Source: an uncultured Chromatiaceae bacterium (GTDB lineage Bacteria > Pseudomonadota > Gammaproteobacteria > Enterobacterales > Alteromonadaceae). From it: DNA of 42,084 bases. Shown here piece by piece: positions 6,924 to 14,867 of the stretch (positions are counted from its first letter, which is position 1; each line of letters starts with the position of its first letter). Made by a program: the position numbers and the translations under genes. The notes under the pieces are model-generated. The model saw nothing but the letters and a program-made list of their open reading frames with translations, was not told the DNA's origin and did not search any database. Where the stretch lies: positions 1 to 42,084 of the forward strand of contig CAMLRA010000018.1 in the NCBI GenBank assembly GCA_946482325.1, written 5' to 3'.

Positions 6924-8273
6924 TTGTCTAATCAATTCATCGTCGCCAAATTTGGCGGTACCTCAGTGGCTGATTTCACGGCCATGTCGCGTTGTGCCGA
7001 TATTGTCCTCGCTGATCCTGCGATTCGTTTGGTCGTCGTCAGCGCCAGTTCCGGCGTCACCAACCTGTTAGTTGCCATCACCAAAGAAGACATTATCGAA
7101 GGGCGTTTTGCCCATTACGCCGGTATTGAGCGCATTACATATGCGGTGCTGGAAAAGCTTCAGCAACAAGCGGCGGTCGGTGCCGCCATTGAACAGCTGC
7201 TGCTGGAGCTGAAAACCCTGATTGGCCGGACTGTGGCTTTTACCGACAGCGAAAAAGACCTGGTGCAATCCTTCGGTGAACGGTTAAGTTCAGTGTTATT
7301 TGCCCAGGTACTGGCAGAACGCGGCGCCGCCGTCAGCAGTTTTGATGTGCGCCAGGTGCTGCGCACGGATTCTCGGTTTGGTAAAGGTGAACCACAAATC
7401 GAACAGGTTGCGGCGCTCACTGCTCAGTATCTGACCCCGCTGCTGCAATCGCAAATTATTGTGACTCAGGGTTTTATCGGTGCTGACAGCGCCAATCAGA
7501 CGACGACACTCGGCCGTGGCGGCTCTGATTATAGTGCTGCGATTCTGGGCGAAGCCATTGGGGCCAAAGTAGTACAAATCTGGACCGATGTAGTTGGTAT
7601 CTTCACCACAGACCCACGCCTGACGCCAGACGCACGTTGTATTCCGGAAATCAGTTTTGACGAAGCGGCCGAAATGGCCACCTTTGGTGCCAAAGTGTTG
7701 CACCCGGCGACGCTTATCCCGGCGATGCGGCAGAATATTCCGGTGTTTGTTGGTTCCAGCCGCGAGCCGGAAGCCGGCGGCACCTGGATCTCAAAGCAAG
7801 TGGATGCAAGGCCGTCTTACCGTGCTATTGCACTGCGGAAAAATCAGACGCTCATCACAGTGAAAAGCCCGGCGATGTTACACGCCGCCGGCTTTTTAAC
7901 CCGGGTCTTTGCGATTTTGAGTCAGCATCAGATTTCAGTTGATTTAGTGACGACCTCTGAAATTAGCGTCGCGCTGACGTTAGACGATGCACCTGGCAGT
8001 GCCTTTGGCACGGCGATTGAACCGGCACTGGCTGCTTTACGTGAATTCTCCGAAGTCACTGTCGAGCAGGGGCTAAGCCTGGTTGCTGTCATCGGCAATC
8101 ACCTGCACAGCACACGCGGTATTACCGGTTCTTTGTTTCAGGCGCTGGAACAAATCAATATGCGGTTGATTTGCCACGGTGCCAGCCGGCACAATTTGTG
8201 TTTCCTGGTGCAGGATGGCGAAGCGCCTGGCGTGGTGAAAGAGCTGCATCAAGCGTTGTTTCAGGCGGCCTAA
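6924..8273 (+). CDS. lysC: Aspartokinase III, lysine-sensitive
   Basis: It phosphorylates L-aspartate with ATP, the first step to lysine, threonine, methionine and diaminopimelate. The N-terminal kinase domain has KFGGTSVAD near the start, SFGERLSS, and TLGRGGSDYSAA in the substrate/nucleotide region. The C-terminal part holds two ACT domains (ITVKSPAML..FL and LSLVAVIGN) that bind lysine in the family. The start is taken as the TTG at 6924 because AAGGAGAGA lies just upstream, giving 449 aa, the length of E. coli LysC. An ATG at 6870 would lie inside the riboswitch platform and lacks a ribosome-binding site. The gene stands alone between its riboswitch and a terminator, so lysine probably controls it at both RNA and protein level. 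Confidence 0.95.
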   Translation: MSNQFIVAKFGGTSVADFTAMSRCADIVLADPAIRLVVVSASSGVTNLLVAITKEDIIEGRFAHYAGIERITYAVLEKLQQQAAVGAAIEQLLLELKTLIGRTVAFTDSEKDLVQSFGERLSSVLFAQVLAERGAAVSSFDVRQVLRTDSRFGKGEPQIEQVAALTAQYLTPLLQSQIIVTQGFIGADSANQTTTLGRGGSDYSAAILGEAIGAKVVQIWTDVVGIFTTDPRLTPDARCIPEISFDEAAEMATFGAKVLHPATLIPAMRQNIPVFVGSSREPEAGGTWISKQVDARPSYRAIALRKNQTLITVKSPAMLHAAGFLTRVFAILSQHQISVDLVTTSEISVALTLDDAPGSAFGTAIEPALAALREFSEVTVEQGLSLVAVIGNHLHSTRGITGSLFQALEQINMRLICHGASRHNLCFLVQDGEAPGVVKELHQALFQAA

Positions 8274-8285
8274 CTGGCCAGTGAG

Positions 8286-8315
8286 CAAAAAGCCAGCATC
8301 AACGCTGGCTTTTTT
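8286..8315. terminator. Bidirectional terminator between lysC and the S9 peptidase gene
   Basis: Stem AGCCAGC (8291-8297) / GCTGGCT (8304-8310) with an A-run on the left (8287-8291) and a T-run on the right (8310-8315). It can therefore serve lysC on the plus strand and the convergent peptidase gene on the minus strand. Confidence 0.85.
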
Positions 8316-8354
8316 GTGGCTTCTATCCTGAGTTGTCGAGAACCCTGGGTAAAA

Positions 8355-10280
8355 TCAGAGCGGCAGATGTTGGCGCAAAAAACTCTCCATGGCACTAAAA
8401 GCTTCAACGCGCTCATGTTCGGTATCAAAAAAGTGGGTCCCGTCTTTTTGCTCCAGATAGCTGACATTTGCCCCACGACGTTTTAAGGCTTCGTAAAAAT
8501 CAGCCGATTGTTTGTAAGACACCCGGGTGTCTTTAACGCCATGGATCAGCAATATTGGCTTTTTGATTGCGTCCAGATTGGACATCGCAGAGACGGCATC
8601 AAGCGCTGGCTTATTTGTTTCATAATCGCCGATCAAGGTGCGTTGTACGGCTTTCATCGCTTCATTGTTTGCTCCATCTGTACGTAGCATTGCTGCCAGA
8701 TCTGAAATACCAGAGATCGCGATAAAACAATTGAACTTCGAACTGTCGCGGTAGCTGCCGACCATCGCTGCGTAGCCGCCGTAGCTGGCTCCGACGAAGC
8801 AGCTACGGCTGCTGTCGACATCAGGATTGGCTGCAACAGTTTGCAGAGCATCCATCAAGTCGTCTTGCATTTGTTTACCCCATTGCAGGTAACCGGCAGT
8901 CTCAAACTTATTACCAAAACCAGACGAACCACGAAAATTCACTTGCAACACAGCATAACCCAGAGAGCTGAAAAACTGCACAAATGGGTCAAAACCCTTG
9001 TTATCCCGGGCATGTGGGCCACCGTGCGGGAACAGAATAACCGGGGCGGCTTTGTCTTTATTTGGCGGCGTTGTCAGGTATCCACTCAGCGCTAAACCGT
9101 CGCGGCTTTTGAAGCTGAAATTATTGACTGATGGTAATTGCTTCTTTTCCAGATGCGGAAACTGACTGAACCAGAATGCCGCCTTTTTCGTGCTGAAATC
9201 GAGAGTTAAATACCGACCGGGTTGATTGTCCTTCACTGTGTAAATAACGACTCGCTGCCCATCGTCACTGTAGCTGGTGATGTATGCGTGGCGATCCGGA
9301 AACAGCCTCTTCACTTGTTCATTGTAATGCTGTTGTTGAGCGTCAATAAAACGCTGTTCAAAGAAGTCTTTGGTAAAGCCAAAGCCGATCAATTTGCCGG
9401 CTTTTTTGTAGGTGGCATCAATATCGTGGCCTGGGATTTGGTACAAAGGTCGGCCTATTTCAGCAGTTTTTAAATCAACTTCGGCCAGGTAATTAAAATC
9501 ACTTTGATAATCCGTGTTTACTAATACTGATTTGCCATCTTCTGACAGGCCGACTGGATTAAAATCAATGTCCCCCGAAATATCAATGGTCCGGAGCGAT
9601 TGCCACATAGCATCAGGTGCGCTTTTGTATTCCACACTCAGGGTTTGCTGTTTGAGTACTGTTGAAAAACGCACGTTGCCGGCGCGGTCCGTGGCAAAAC
9701 CTGCCCGGTTGCCAGCACCACTTTCGATTTTGCTGAATTTGCTGTCGTACACATTCACTTTGAAAACGCCATAACCTTTATCACGTTCGTCATAAGCTGT
9801 GACCAGCACATGATCGTTATCATCGGCCAGATCATTCAACAAATGTGTGCTTTGCAGACCTGTCATGGCACTGTGTTCAGCTTTTTTATAAATCGACTGG
9901 TTCTTGATTTCGAGCAGTTCAGACCCATCTGCATTGACCGCATACATGGTATGGAAGCGATAAAACCGGCCTGACAGATATTCAGCACGGCTGGCGTTGA
10001 TCAATAACCGCTTGGGATTGACCCAATCGACAGATTCGATTCTGTCCGAAGTAAACTTCAGGCTGACAACCGGCGTGGTTTCATGTTGGCCAAATAGGGA
10101 TGTCATGACCACTTGTTTGCCATCGACCTGAAAAATTCCGGCGACAAATTGGCCATCCGGTGAGATAGATACCCCGGTCACTAATGGCATTTTACCGAAC
10201 AGTTTTGCGCTATCTGTTGCTGTAGCATCGACGTTTGTGCTCAAGCAGGCGCAAATGAGCCAAAACAGCCTTGTTTTCAT
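8355..10280 (-). CDS. Secreted S9-family prolyl oligopeptidase-like serine peptidase
   Basis: A 641-aa protein with a Sec signal peptide (MKTRLFWLICACLSTNVDATA). The middle ~350 residues resemble a beta-propeller (repeated DGQFVAG, DGKSVLVN, DGQRVVIY blocks). The C-terminal part is an alpha/beta hydrolase domain. The catalytic triad is readable: Ser499 in GASYGG, Asp584 in GVKDTRV and His616 in DGTHFF, with the oxyanion-region FPHGGPHARD before it. Enzymes of this type cleave short peptides, often after proline, in the periplasm or outside the cell; the exact substrate cannot be read. The start is the ATG at 10280, with AAAGGAC 8 bp upstream, rather than an in-frame ATG 39 bp earlier. The gene stands alone, convergent with lysC. 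Confidence 0.88.
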   Translation of the reverse strand: MKTRLFWLICACLSTNVDATATDSAKLFGKMPLVTGVSISPDGQFVAGIFQVDGKQVVMTSLFGQHETTPVVSLKFTSDRIESVDWVNPKRLLINASRAEYLSGRFYRFHTMYAVNADGSELLEIKNQSIYKKAEHSAMTGLQSTHLLNDLADDNDHVLVTAYDERDKGYGVFKVNVYDSKFSKIESGAGNRAGFATDRAGNVRFSTVLKQQTLSVEYKSAPDAMWQSLRTIDISGDIDFNPVGLSEDGKSVLVNTDYQSDFNYLAEVDLKTAEIGRPLYQIPGHDIDATYKKAGKLIGFGFTKDFFEQRFIDAQQQHYNEQVKRLFPDRHAYITSYSDDGQRVVIYTVKDNQPGRYLTLDFSTKKAAFWFSQFPHLEKKQLPSVNNFSFKSRDGLALSGYLTTPPNKDKAAPVILFPHGGPHARDNKGFDPFVQFFSSLGYAVLQVNFRGSSGFGNKFETAGYLQWGKQMQDDLMDALQTVAANPDVDSSRSCFVGASYGGYAAMVGSYRDSSKFNCFIAISGISDLAAMLRTDGANNEAMKAVQRTLIGDYETNKPALDAVSAMSNLDAIKKPILLIHGVKDTRVSYKQSADFYEALKRRGANVSYLEQKDGTHFFDTEHERVEAFSAMESFLRQHLPL

Positions 10281-10400
10281 GGGTATTGTCCTTTTGTCAA
10301 TGAGTGGAGGATGTAGCATTCATTGACAATGTTATACCAATAAAATCAAGTGAAAATAAAATGATAAATATTTGATAAATTTTCGGGGTTTGGCGGGCGA

Positions 10401-10430
10401 AAAATAGCAGCCTGACAGGTTCAGGCTGCT
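10401..10430 (-). terminator. Rho-independent terminator of the HDOD gene
   Basis: Perfect 10-bp stem AGCAGCCTGA (10406-10415) / TCAGGCTGCT (10421-10430). On the minus strand it is followed by ATTTTTCG. It lies just past the stop of the HDOD gene. Confidence 0.8.
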
Positions 10431-10440
10431 GCTGGGGTCG

Positions 10441-11283
10441 TTAGACAAATAACTGTTTGATTTCGTTGAACGACGCCACAAATTCTGGCGCCCGGTAGAA
10501 TTCATTTGAAGGGATTAGTCCGAGTTCGACATAAGGTGTCAGCAAATCGGCTGTTTCACCGGCGGCATGATAACGACCCTGTTTAATCGCAGCTATCCGG
10601 ATGAAATCAACATAAGAAGGGTGCTTCGGTTGATAGTCAGCATGATCCCAATGTTCTGCGACTTCGATCAACTCGTCCGGGAAACCCCAGGAACGCAGAA
10701 TAGTGGAGCCAATAGGGCCGGCAATAGAAGCTGTCGCTTGTTTAACAAATTCTTCGTTGCAAAACTCATCATACTGTTTTTCTGCTTCGGTTAAAATCGG
10801 CAACGCGCCGATGTTATGCACCAACCCAGCCAGGGTCATAGTGTCAAAATTCACGGCTGTATATTTATAGTTTGAATTATATTGTTGCATCGCAGCCAGA
10901 GCAAAGGCCGTCAGTTCGAGTGTTTCTGCCCAGACTTTATCCATATACTTTTTGATCATTGGACTTTTCGATACAAACAATTGCTCCATTGCCATCGCCG
11001 TCACCACGTTTTTGATGTAACGCAGGCCGATTCGGGTCGTTGCCTGTTGCAGCGTATTCACGTGGACGCCGCGACCGACGAAGGCACTGTTGGCAATTTT
11101 CATGATCCGGGCAGATAAGGCCGGGTCATGTGAAATCATCTCGGCCATTTTGCTTAAGTTGACGTCAGGATCTTCCGCAAGTTTACGGATTTTTAACGCA
11201 ATTTCCGGCAGACTTGGCAAAACCAGCGTATCAGTGCGGACTTTTTCAATCAGAATAGTTAATAAGGCGTTTTGAACTGTCAT
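10441..11283 (-). CDS. HDOD domain protein (HD-related output domain)
   Basis: A 280-aa soluble protein. Residues ~20-220 match the HDOD pattern: LPSLPEIALKIRKLAEDPDVNLSKMAEMISHDPALSARIMKIANSAF at the start, then GLRYIKNVVTAMAMEQLF, and later GLVHNIGALPIL. HDOD proteins are HD-superfamily relatives that have mostly lost phosphohydrolase residues and act as regulators in signalling, motility or stress. No receiver, GAF or cyclic-di-GMP domain is attached. The ATG at 11283 has AAGG about 9 bp upstream, and the gene has its own terminator, so it looks monocistronic. Its specific role cannot be inferred from the neighbours (an S9 peptidase and a DUF3087 gene). Confidence 0.88.
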   Translation of the reverse strand: MTVQNALLTILIEKVRTDTLVLPSLPEIALKIRKLAEDPDVNLSKMAEMISHDPALSARIMKIANSAFVGRGVHVNTLQQATTRIGLRYIKNVVTAMAMEQLFVSKSPMIKKYMDKVWAETLELTAFALAAMQQYNSNYKYTAVNFDTMTLAGLVHNIGALPILTEAEKQYDEFCNEEFVKQATASIAGPIGSTILRSWGFPDELIEVAEHWDHADYQPKHPSYVDFIRIAAIKQGRYHAAGETADLLTPYVELGLIPSNEFYRAPEFVASFNEIKQLFV

Positions 11284-11475
11284 AAATAAGAACCTTGTAA
11301 CGAATGTACACAGAAGATGTGGGGCGCGATTAGAATGATTATTGTCTAACTCAACGCGCTTTCACAGCCGGATAATAAAAAAATTATAAAAAAAGCTGCA
11401 CTTTACCTAATTAAAAACAGCTGTCAGATCATTTGCTTAGTTCAAGTTGAGCGACTGGACCAGTATTGGAAACTT
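11284..11475. other. Intergenic region upstream of the HDOD gene
   Basis: 192 bp, AT-rich, with runs of A (for example 11378-11395). It should contain the HDOD promoter and the end of the DUF3087 transcript. I see no convincing terminator hairpin; on the minus strand only a weak AGCTG...CAGC pairing precedes a T-run. Confidence 0.5.
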
Positions 11476-11982
11476 TTAAAACTTATCGAGTAACCGCCGA
11501 TGATATTGGCCAACGTCCAGCGTCAGGCCACAGGCGCGGATTTTATGTTCAAGCTGGATAAGTTCTAGTTCAAGTTCTTGCAAATTTAAAAGGTTATCAT
11601 CGAGTTGCCACAGTTGCTTTGAGCCTTGCAGGTTATACAGCATCACCAGCATAGCGTCCGGGTCCTGAGCTTCAATAGCCTTTTTTAGTACCGCCAGCTT
11701 ACGATTGATTAGGTTGAGTTCCTGCTTTAAATCCCACACATAAGCCACTTCATAAAAATAGCGCGTGCCCTTCAGGCGGTGCAGACACCAGGCCGCGATC
11801 GCTCCGCCGGTACAGACCCCCAGTAAATTCAGATAGAAATTCTGGCCTTGTGCTGCACCAAACCAATACACCAATGCGGCGGAAATGCCCACGCCTAAGG
11901 CTGAAAACACAGCAACAGCACAGACAATCACCATATTGAGGTGACTCCTGTAGGTATTTTTGTCGATATCAACCAATTGCAT
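11476..11982 (-). CDS. DUF3087 family membrane protein
   Basis: A 168-aa protein of unknown function. Two hydrophobic segments lie at about residues 17-42 and 50-67. They are followed by a charged helical region (VWDLKQELNLINRKLAVLKKAIEAQD) likely to form a cytoplasmic coiled coil, then a GSKQLWQLDDN motif. The order and the motifs YVWDLKQELN and SKQLWQLDDNLL fit the DUF3087 family as I remember it, a small group from gammaproteobacteria with no assigned role. It lies just downstream of the glutathione S-transferase gene on the same strand (22-bp gap), so the two may be cotranscribed. No catalytic residues are evident. Confidence 0.75.
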   Translation of the reverse strand: MQLVDIDKNTYRSHLNMVIVCAVAVFSALGVGISAALVYWFGAAQGQNFYLNLLGVCTGGAIAAWCLHRLKGTRYFYEVAYVWDLKQELNLINRKLAVLKKAIEAQDPDAMLVMLYNLQGSKQLWQLDDNLLNLQELELELIQLEHKIRACGLTLDVGQYHRRLLDKF

Positions 11983-12004
11983 AGCGCTTACGAATTCCTG
12001 TTCA

Positions 12005-12637
12005 TTAAAAGCCTGCCCATTCAGTCAATTGTTCCTGCTGATACAGCTGTCGCCAGCTCGGTCTGGCCCGGACCAAATCAGCCAGTCGCTGCAAGGCCGG
12101 CCAGGCCAGCGCGGTTTGCGGCATATTGCGTGACCAGCGCATATACATAGTCAGCATTAAATCGGCGGCACTGAAAGTATCACCGAGCAAATAAGGGCCG
12201 TGCTGGCTAAGCTGGTCATCGAGCTGTTGCCAGAGCGCCGAAATATTGTGTTGCAGCTGCTGACGTAAGCCCTCGGGATATTGCTCCATACCGAGGTCAG
12301 CCGGGTAAAACCATAAGCGAAATTGTGGGGCCAGATTGTTAGTTAAAAAAGCAATATGTTGTAAAAATAACGCGCGGTCGGCGCTGCCAGTTGCCGGCGC
12401 CAGTTGCTGATGTTTTTCTGTCAGATAAAGCAAAATGGCTGCAGATTCAAACAAAGTTACTGCACCGTCAACTAAGACCGGCACCCGGCCTTGCGGGTTT
12501 AAACGGCGAAATTCAGCTGATTTTTGCTGATTGGTGGCAAAGTCGAGAGGAATCAATTCAACCGGCTGTTTGAGCTCAATAAGTAACTGATGGATGACCA
12601 TACTGGCAGTGCCAGGGGAGTAAAACAGTTTATACAT
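12005..12637 (-). CDS. Glutathione S-transferase family protein
   Basis: A 210-aa cytosolic protein. The N-terminal thioredoxin-like domain runs from MYKLFYSPGTASMV through the cis-proline motif GRVPVLVDGAVTLFESAAILLYL, which includes the conserved ES pair that binds the gamma-glutamyl part of glutathione. The C-terminal domain is all-helical, with GPYLLGDTFSAADLML as the N-capping box. Members conjugate glutathione to electrophiles or act as peroxidases; the substrate is not predictable here. The start is taken as the ATG at 12637, with GGAAG upstream; ATGs at 12652 and 12685 are in frame but less like the family N-terminus. It is close upstream of the DUF3087 gene. Confidence 0.9.
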   Translation of the reverse strand: MYKLFYSPGTASMVIHQLLIELKQPVELIPLDFATNQQKSAEFRRLNPQGRVPVLVDGAVTLFESAAILLYLTEKHQQLAPATGSADRALFLQHIAFLTNNLAPQFRLWFYPADLGMEQYPEGLRQQLQHNISALWQQLDDQLSQHGPYLLGDTFSAADLMLTMYMRWSRNMPQTALAWPALQRLADLVRARPSWRQLYQQEQLTEWAGF

Positions 12638-12668
12638 GGTCAAGGCTTCCATTGCGGTCAGTGAGTCT

Positions 12669-12697
12669 ATTCTTGCTGAAGCCAATCTTATTGTAAA
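12669..12697 (-). promoter_or_regulatory. Possible sigma70 promoter of the GST gene
   Basis: On the minus strand TTTACA (12697-12692) and AAGAAT (12674-12669) are separated by 17 bp, 32 bp before the GST start. Matches are 5/6 and 4/6 to consensus; no experimental support. Confidence 0.35.
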
Positions 12698-12740
12698 GCC
12701 GCTGATAAGATTTTAAATCTGCAATAATAAGTATTTGAAT

Positions 12741-14615
12741 TTAAATAATTATGTAACGAAATTGGCTGGATTTATCAATTTCGAATAATTTGTCACGAAT
12801 TTTCCAGAATCGACCGTCTTTTTGGGCGATCACCACGGTTGGTGGCTGCAGGCGGTGTAACAAGGCGTCCAGTTGCAACACTGTATTGGCCATAAAAGGC
12901 CTGTGACGGTCGGTGATAAACGGGGGCAGTACCTGCCGGCATAGTCGCTGAATTTGACTGCGGCTGGTGATGCGAAAAAACTCCTGTAATTGCTGGCCAT
13001 CCGCATCCAGATACCGCAGTCGCAGCCTTGGCTGGCCTTGCGCATCGGTTTCGGTTACTGCTTCCAGCCGGTTCGGATATAAAATCAGTGCGTCTTTGAG
13101 CTTCAGCGCATCCTGCAATTTTTTATCTGGGTCGACCAACACCAGCCCACAGGCTCGGCAACTGCGCGCTGCAATATCGTGCTCGGTACCACATTCCGGG
13201 CAGAAACGGGCCTTAAAACGAAAACCACAAGCCACCGGCTGTTTTTGCTCGTCCAGCCGCATTCCCTGACATTGCCGGCCATAGTGTTCCAATACCAACC
13301 CATCCGGGTTTTGTTTACCCCAGAACTGGTTAGGATACTGGCACAGTGGACAAGGCACAGTGACTTGCACTGACTGGCTGTCTGGCGGCGGTGGTCCCGG
13401 GTCGTTACTATATAAATCGTATAAATTGCCAGCGTAATCCAGTACCAGGCAATCGGTTTTGCCTGGTGACAAACGCAGACCACGGCCAACAATTTGCTGG
13501 TACAGGCTGAGGGATTCAGTCGGGCGCAAAATCGCAATCAGGTCAACGTGCGGCGCATCAAAACCGGTGGTCAGTACTGCGACATTGACCAGATACTTTA
13601 GTTGCTGCTGTTTAAATTGCTCCAAAAGCTGTGCGCGTTCTGATGACGGCGTTGCCGACAAAATCAGTGCGCTCTGGTGGGCGGGTAATAGCGCCAGGAT
13701 CTCCCGGGCATGCGCGCTGGTTGCAGCAAATATCATCACGCCACGGCGGTTTTTCGCGTATTGCTGCACTTGCGCGATGATTTGCGGCGTCACTCTTTTG
13801 TAGTGATTAATCACCTGATTGAGTTCCGCCTCGCGAAAATGGCCGTTGTTGGCAGGTTTCAGGCCGGTAAAATCATAGCTCAGCACGGCGCAATCGAGTC
13901 GGGTCGGTGGTGTCAGATACTGGCGCTGCAGCAAGACGCGAATTGACAGTTCAAAAATGCACCAGCGAAAAAAGCAGTCGGCGTCACCGCGCACGGCACC
14001 TTGATAATGAAACTGATAAATAAAACCCTGGCCCAGCCGGTAAGGGGTCGCAGTGAGTCCCAGTACTTTTAGACCTGAATTTTGCTGCTGCAGGTGGCTA
14101 ATCACTGTGCGGTAACTGCTGTCCGCTGCCAGCGGTACCCGGTGGCATTCGTCAATAATCAGCAAGCTAAACTCATCGCTGAAGTCAGCGAGGTTACGGC
14201 TGACGGATTGCACTGAAGCAAAAATCACTTGCTGGCTGGTTTGTTTCAGACCTAGACCGGCAGCGTAGATGCCGCCTGCAAGGCCATAACTTTGATATTT
14301 TTGCTGGTTTTGGCTGACCAGTTCTTTGACATGCGTCAGCACCAGCACCCGGCCACGGGCCAGCCGTGCCAGCTCTGCAATGACCAGACTTTTACCGGCG
14401 CCTGTCGGCAACACCAACACCGCCGGGTCGGACAGCCGGCGGAAATATTGCAGCACGGCCGTCACAGCCTGCTGCTGATAGTCGCGAAGCTGAAAGGGTA
14501 ACGCCGGGCGGGGATTGTCAGCAGCAGTGATGGCCGGCACAGACGCTGCCGGTGCGGGCCCCGTTGTTGCTGACATGGCTGCAGCGCGCGCTGCGCTGCC
14601 GTCCTGTTCTGTCAC
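12741..14615 (-). CDS. radD: RadD, superfamily 2 DNA repair helicase/ATPase
   Basis: A 624-aa protein strongly resembling E. coli RadD (YejH), which aids double-strand break repair and stimulates RecA strand exchange. Visible motifs are the Q-motif FQLRDYQQQAV, Walker A LPTGAGKS (69-76), DECH box (155-158), motif III TATPYRLG and the C-terminal helicase motifs VAVLTTGFDAPHVDLIAILRP and QQIVGRGLRL. A cysteine cluster (CPLC, CQGM, FCPECG, CRACG) probably binds zinc, and a RadD-specific C-terminal domain follows. The only long start is the GTG at 14615. Inner starts exist at the ATG at 14576 and at a GTG in ASVPAI. The first ~40 residues are an Ala/Pro-rich extension compared with E. coli. It is the last gene of the mfd operon, 3 bp after the lipoprotein stop. 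Confidence 0.92.
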   Translation of the reverse strand: MTEQDGSAARAAAMSATTGPAPAASVPAITAADNPRPALPFQLRDYQQQAVTAVLQYFRRLSDPAVLVLPTGAGKSLVIAELARLARGRVLVLTHVKELVSQNQQKYQSYGLAGGIYAAGLGLKQTSQQVIFASVQSVSRNLADFSDEFSLLIIDECHRVPLAADSSYRTVISHLQQQNSGLKVLGLTATPYRLGQGFIYQFHYQGAVRGDADCFFRWCIFELSIRVLLQRQYLTPPTRLDCAVLSYDFTGLKPANNGHFREAELNQVINHYKRVTPQIIAQVQQYAKNRRGVMIFAATSAHAREILALLPAHQSALILSATPSSERAQLLEQFKQQQLKYLVNVAVLTTGFDAPHVDLIAILRPTESLSLYQQIVGRGLRLSPGKTDCLVLDYAGNLYDLYSNDPGPPPPDSQSVQVTVPCPLCQYPNQFWGKQNPDGLVLEHYGRQCQGMRLDEQKQPVACGFRFKARFCPECGTEHDIAARSCRACGLVLVDPDKKLQDALKLKDALILYPNRLEAVTETDAQGQPRLRLRYLDADGQQLQEFFRITSRSQIQRLCRQVLPPFITDRHRPFMANTVLQLDALLHRLQPPTVVIAQKDGRFWKIRDKLFEIDKSSQFRYIII

Positions 14616-14618
14616 TGA

Positions 14619-14867
14619 TTAGTTCAGGCCTTTATGGCTGAAGGCAATGGCTTTGTCGGCAACAAAACCGGCTTTAATGCCTTTTTGCTCATCGCCCCAA
14701 ACACAACTGCGGGTACCAATCACTTCTTCGCAGCTGTTGGCGTCACCGATGATAGCGCTGACTTCCTGATAACTCATGCCGACTTTGAGCTGATTGTAAT
14801 TTTCCATCGACAATTTGCCGCAGGCGGCTAATAACAACAGCGCGGCTAACGGAACTAATTTCTTCAC
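14619..14867 (-). CDS. Small DUF3862-type lipoprotein (SmpA/BamE-like fold)
   Basis: An 82-aa precursor with a lipoprotein signal MKKLVPLAALLLLAAC (lipobox LAAC, lipidated Cys16). The mature part reads LKVGMSYQEVSAIIGDANSCEE...CVWGDEQKGIKAGFVADKAIAFSHKGL. The 'VGMSYQEVSAIIG' turn, two cysteines and the WGD motif fit the DUF3862 / BLIP-BamE-like family of periplasmic lipoproteins of unknown role. The start is a GTG at 14867 that overlaps the csiV stop by 4 bp (GTGA), indicating translational coupling. Ser and Met follow the lipidated cysteine region rather than Asp at +2 (Gly at +2, Lys at +3), so outer-membrane sorting by LolCDE is expected. Confidence 0.82.
   Translation of the reverse strand: MKKLVPLAALLLLAACGKLSMENYNQLKVGMSYQEVSAIIGDANSCEEVIGTRSCVWGDEQKGIKAGFVADKAIAFSHKGLN

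Noticed and set aside
6672..6935. Open frames on both strands across the lysine riboswitch
   Set aside because: The sequence is explained by the conserved RNA; translated products have no recognisable features.
7296..7703. 135-codon open frame antisense to lysC
   Set aside because: Complete overlap with the kinase domain of lysC, and no family resemblance.
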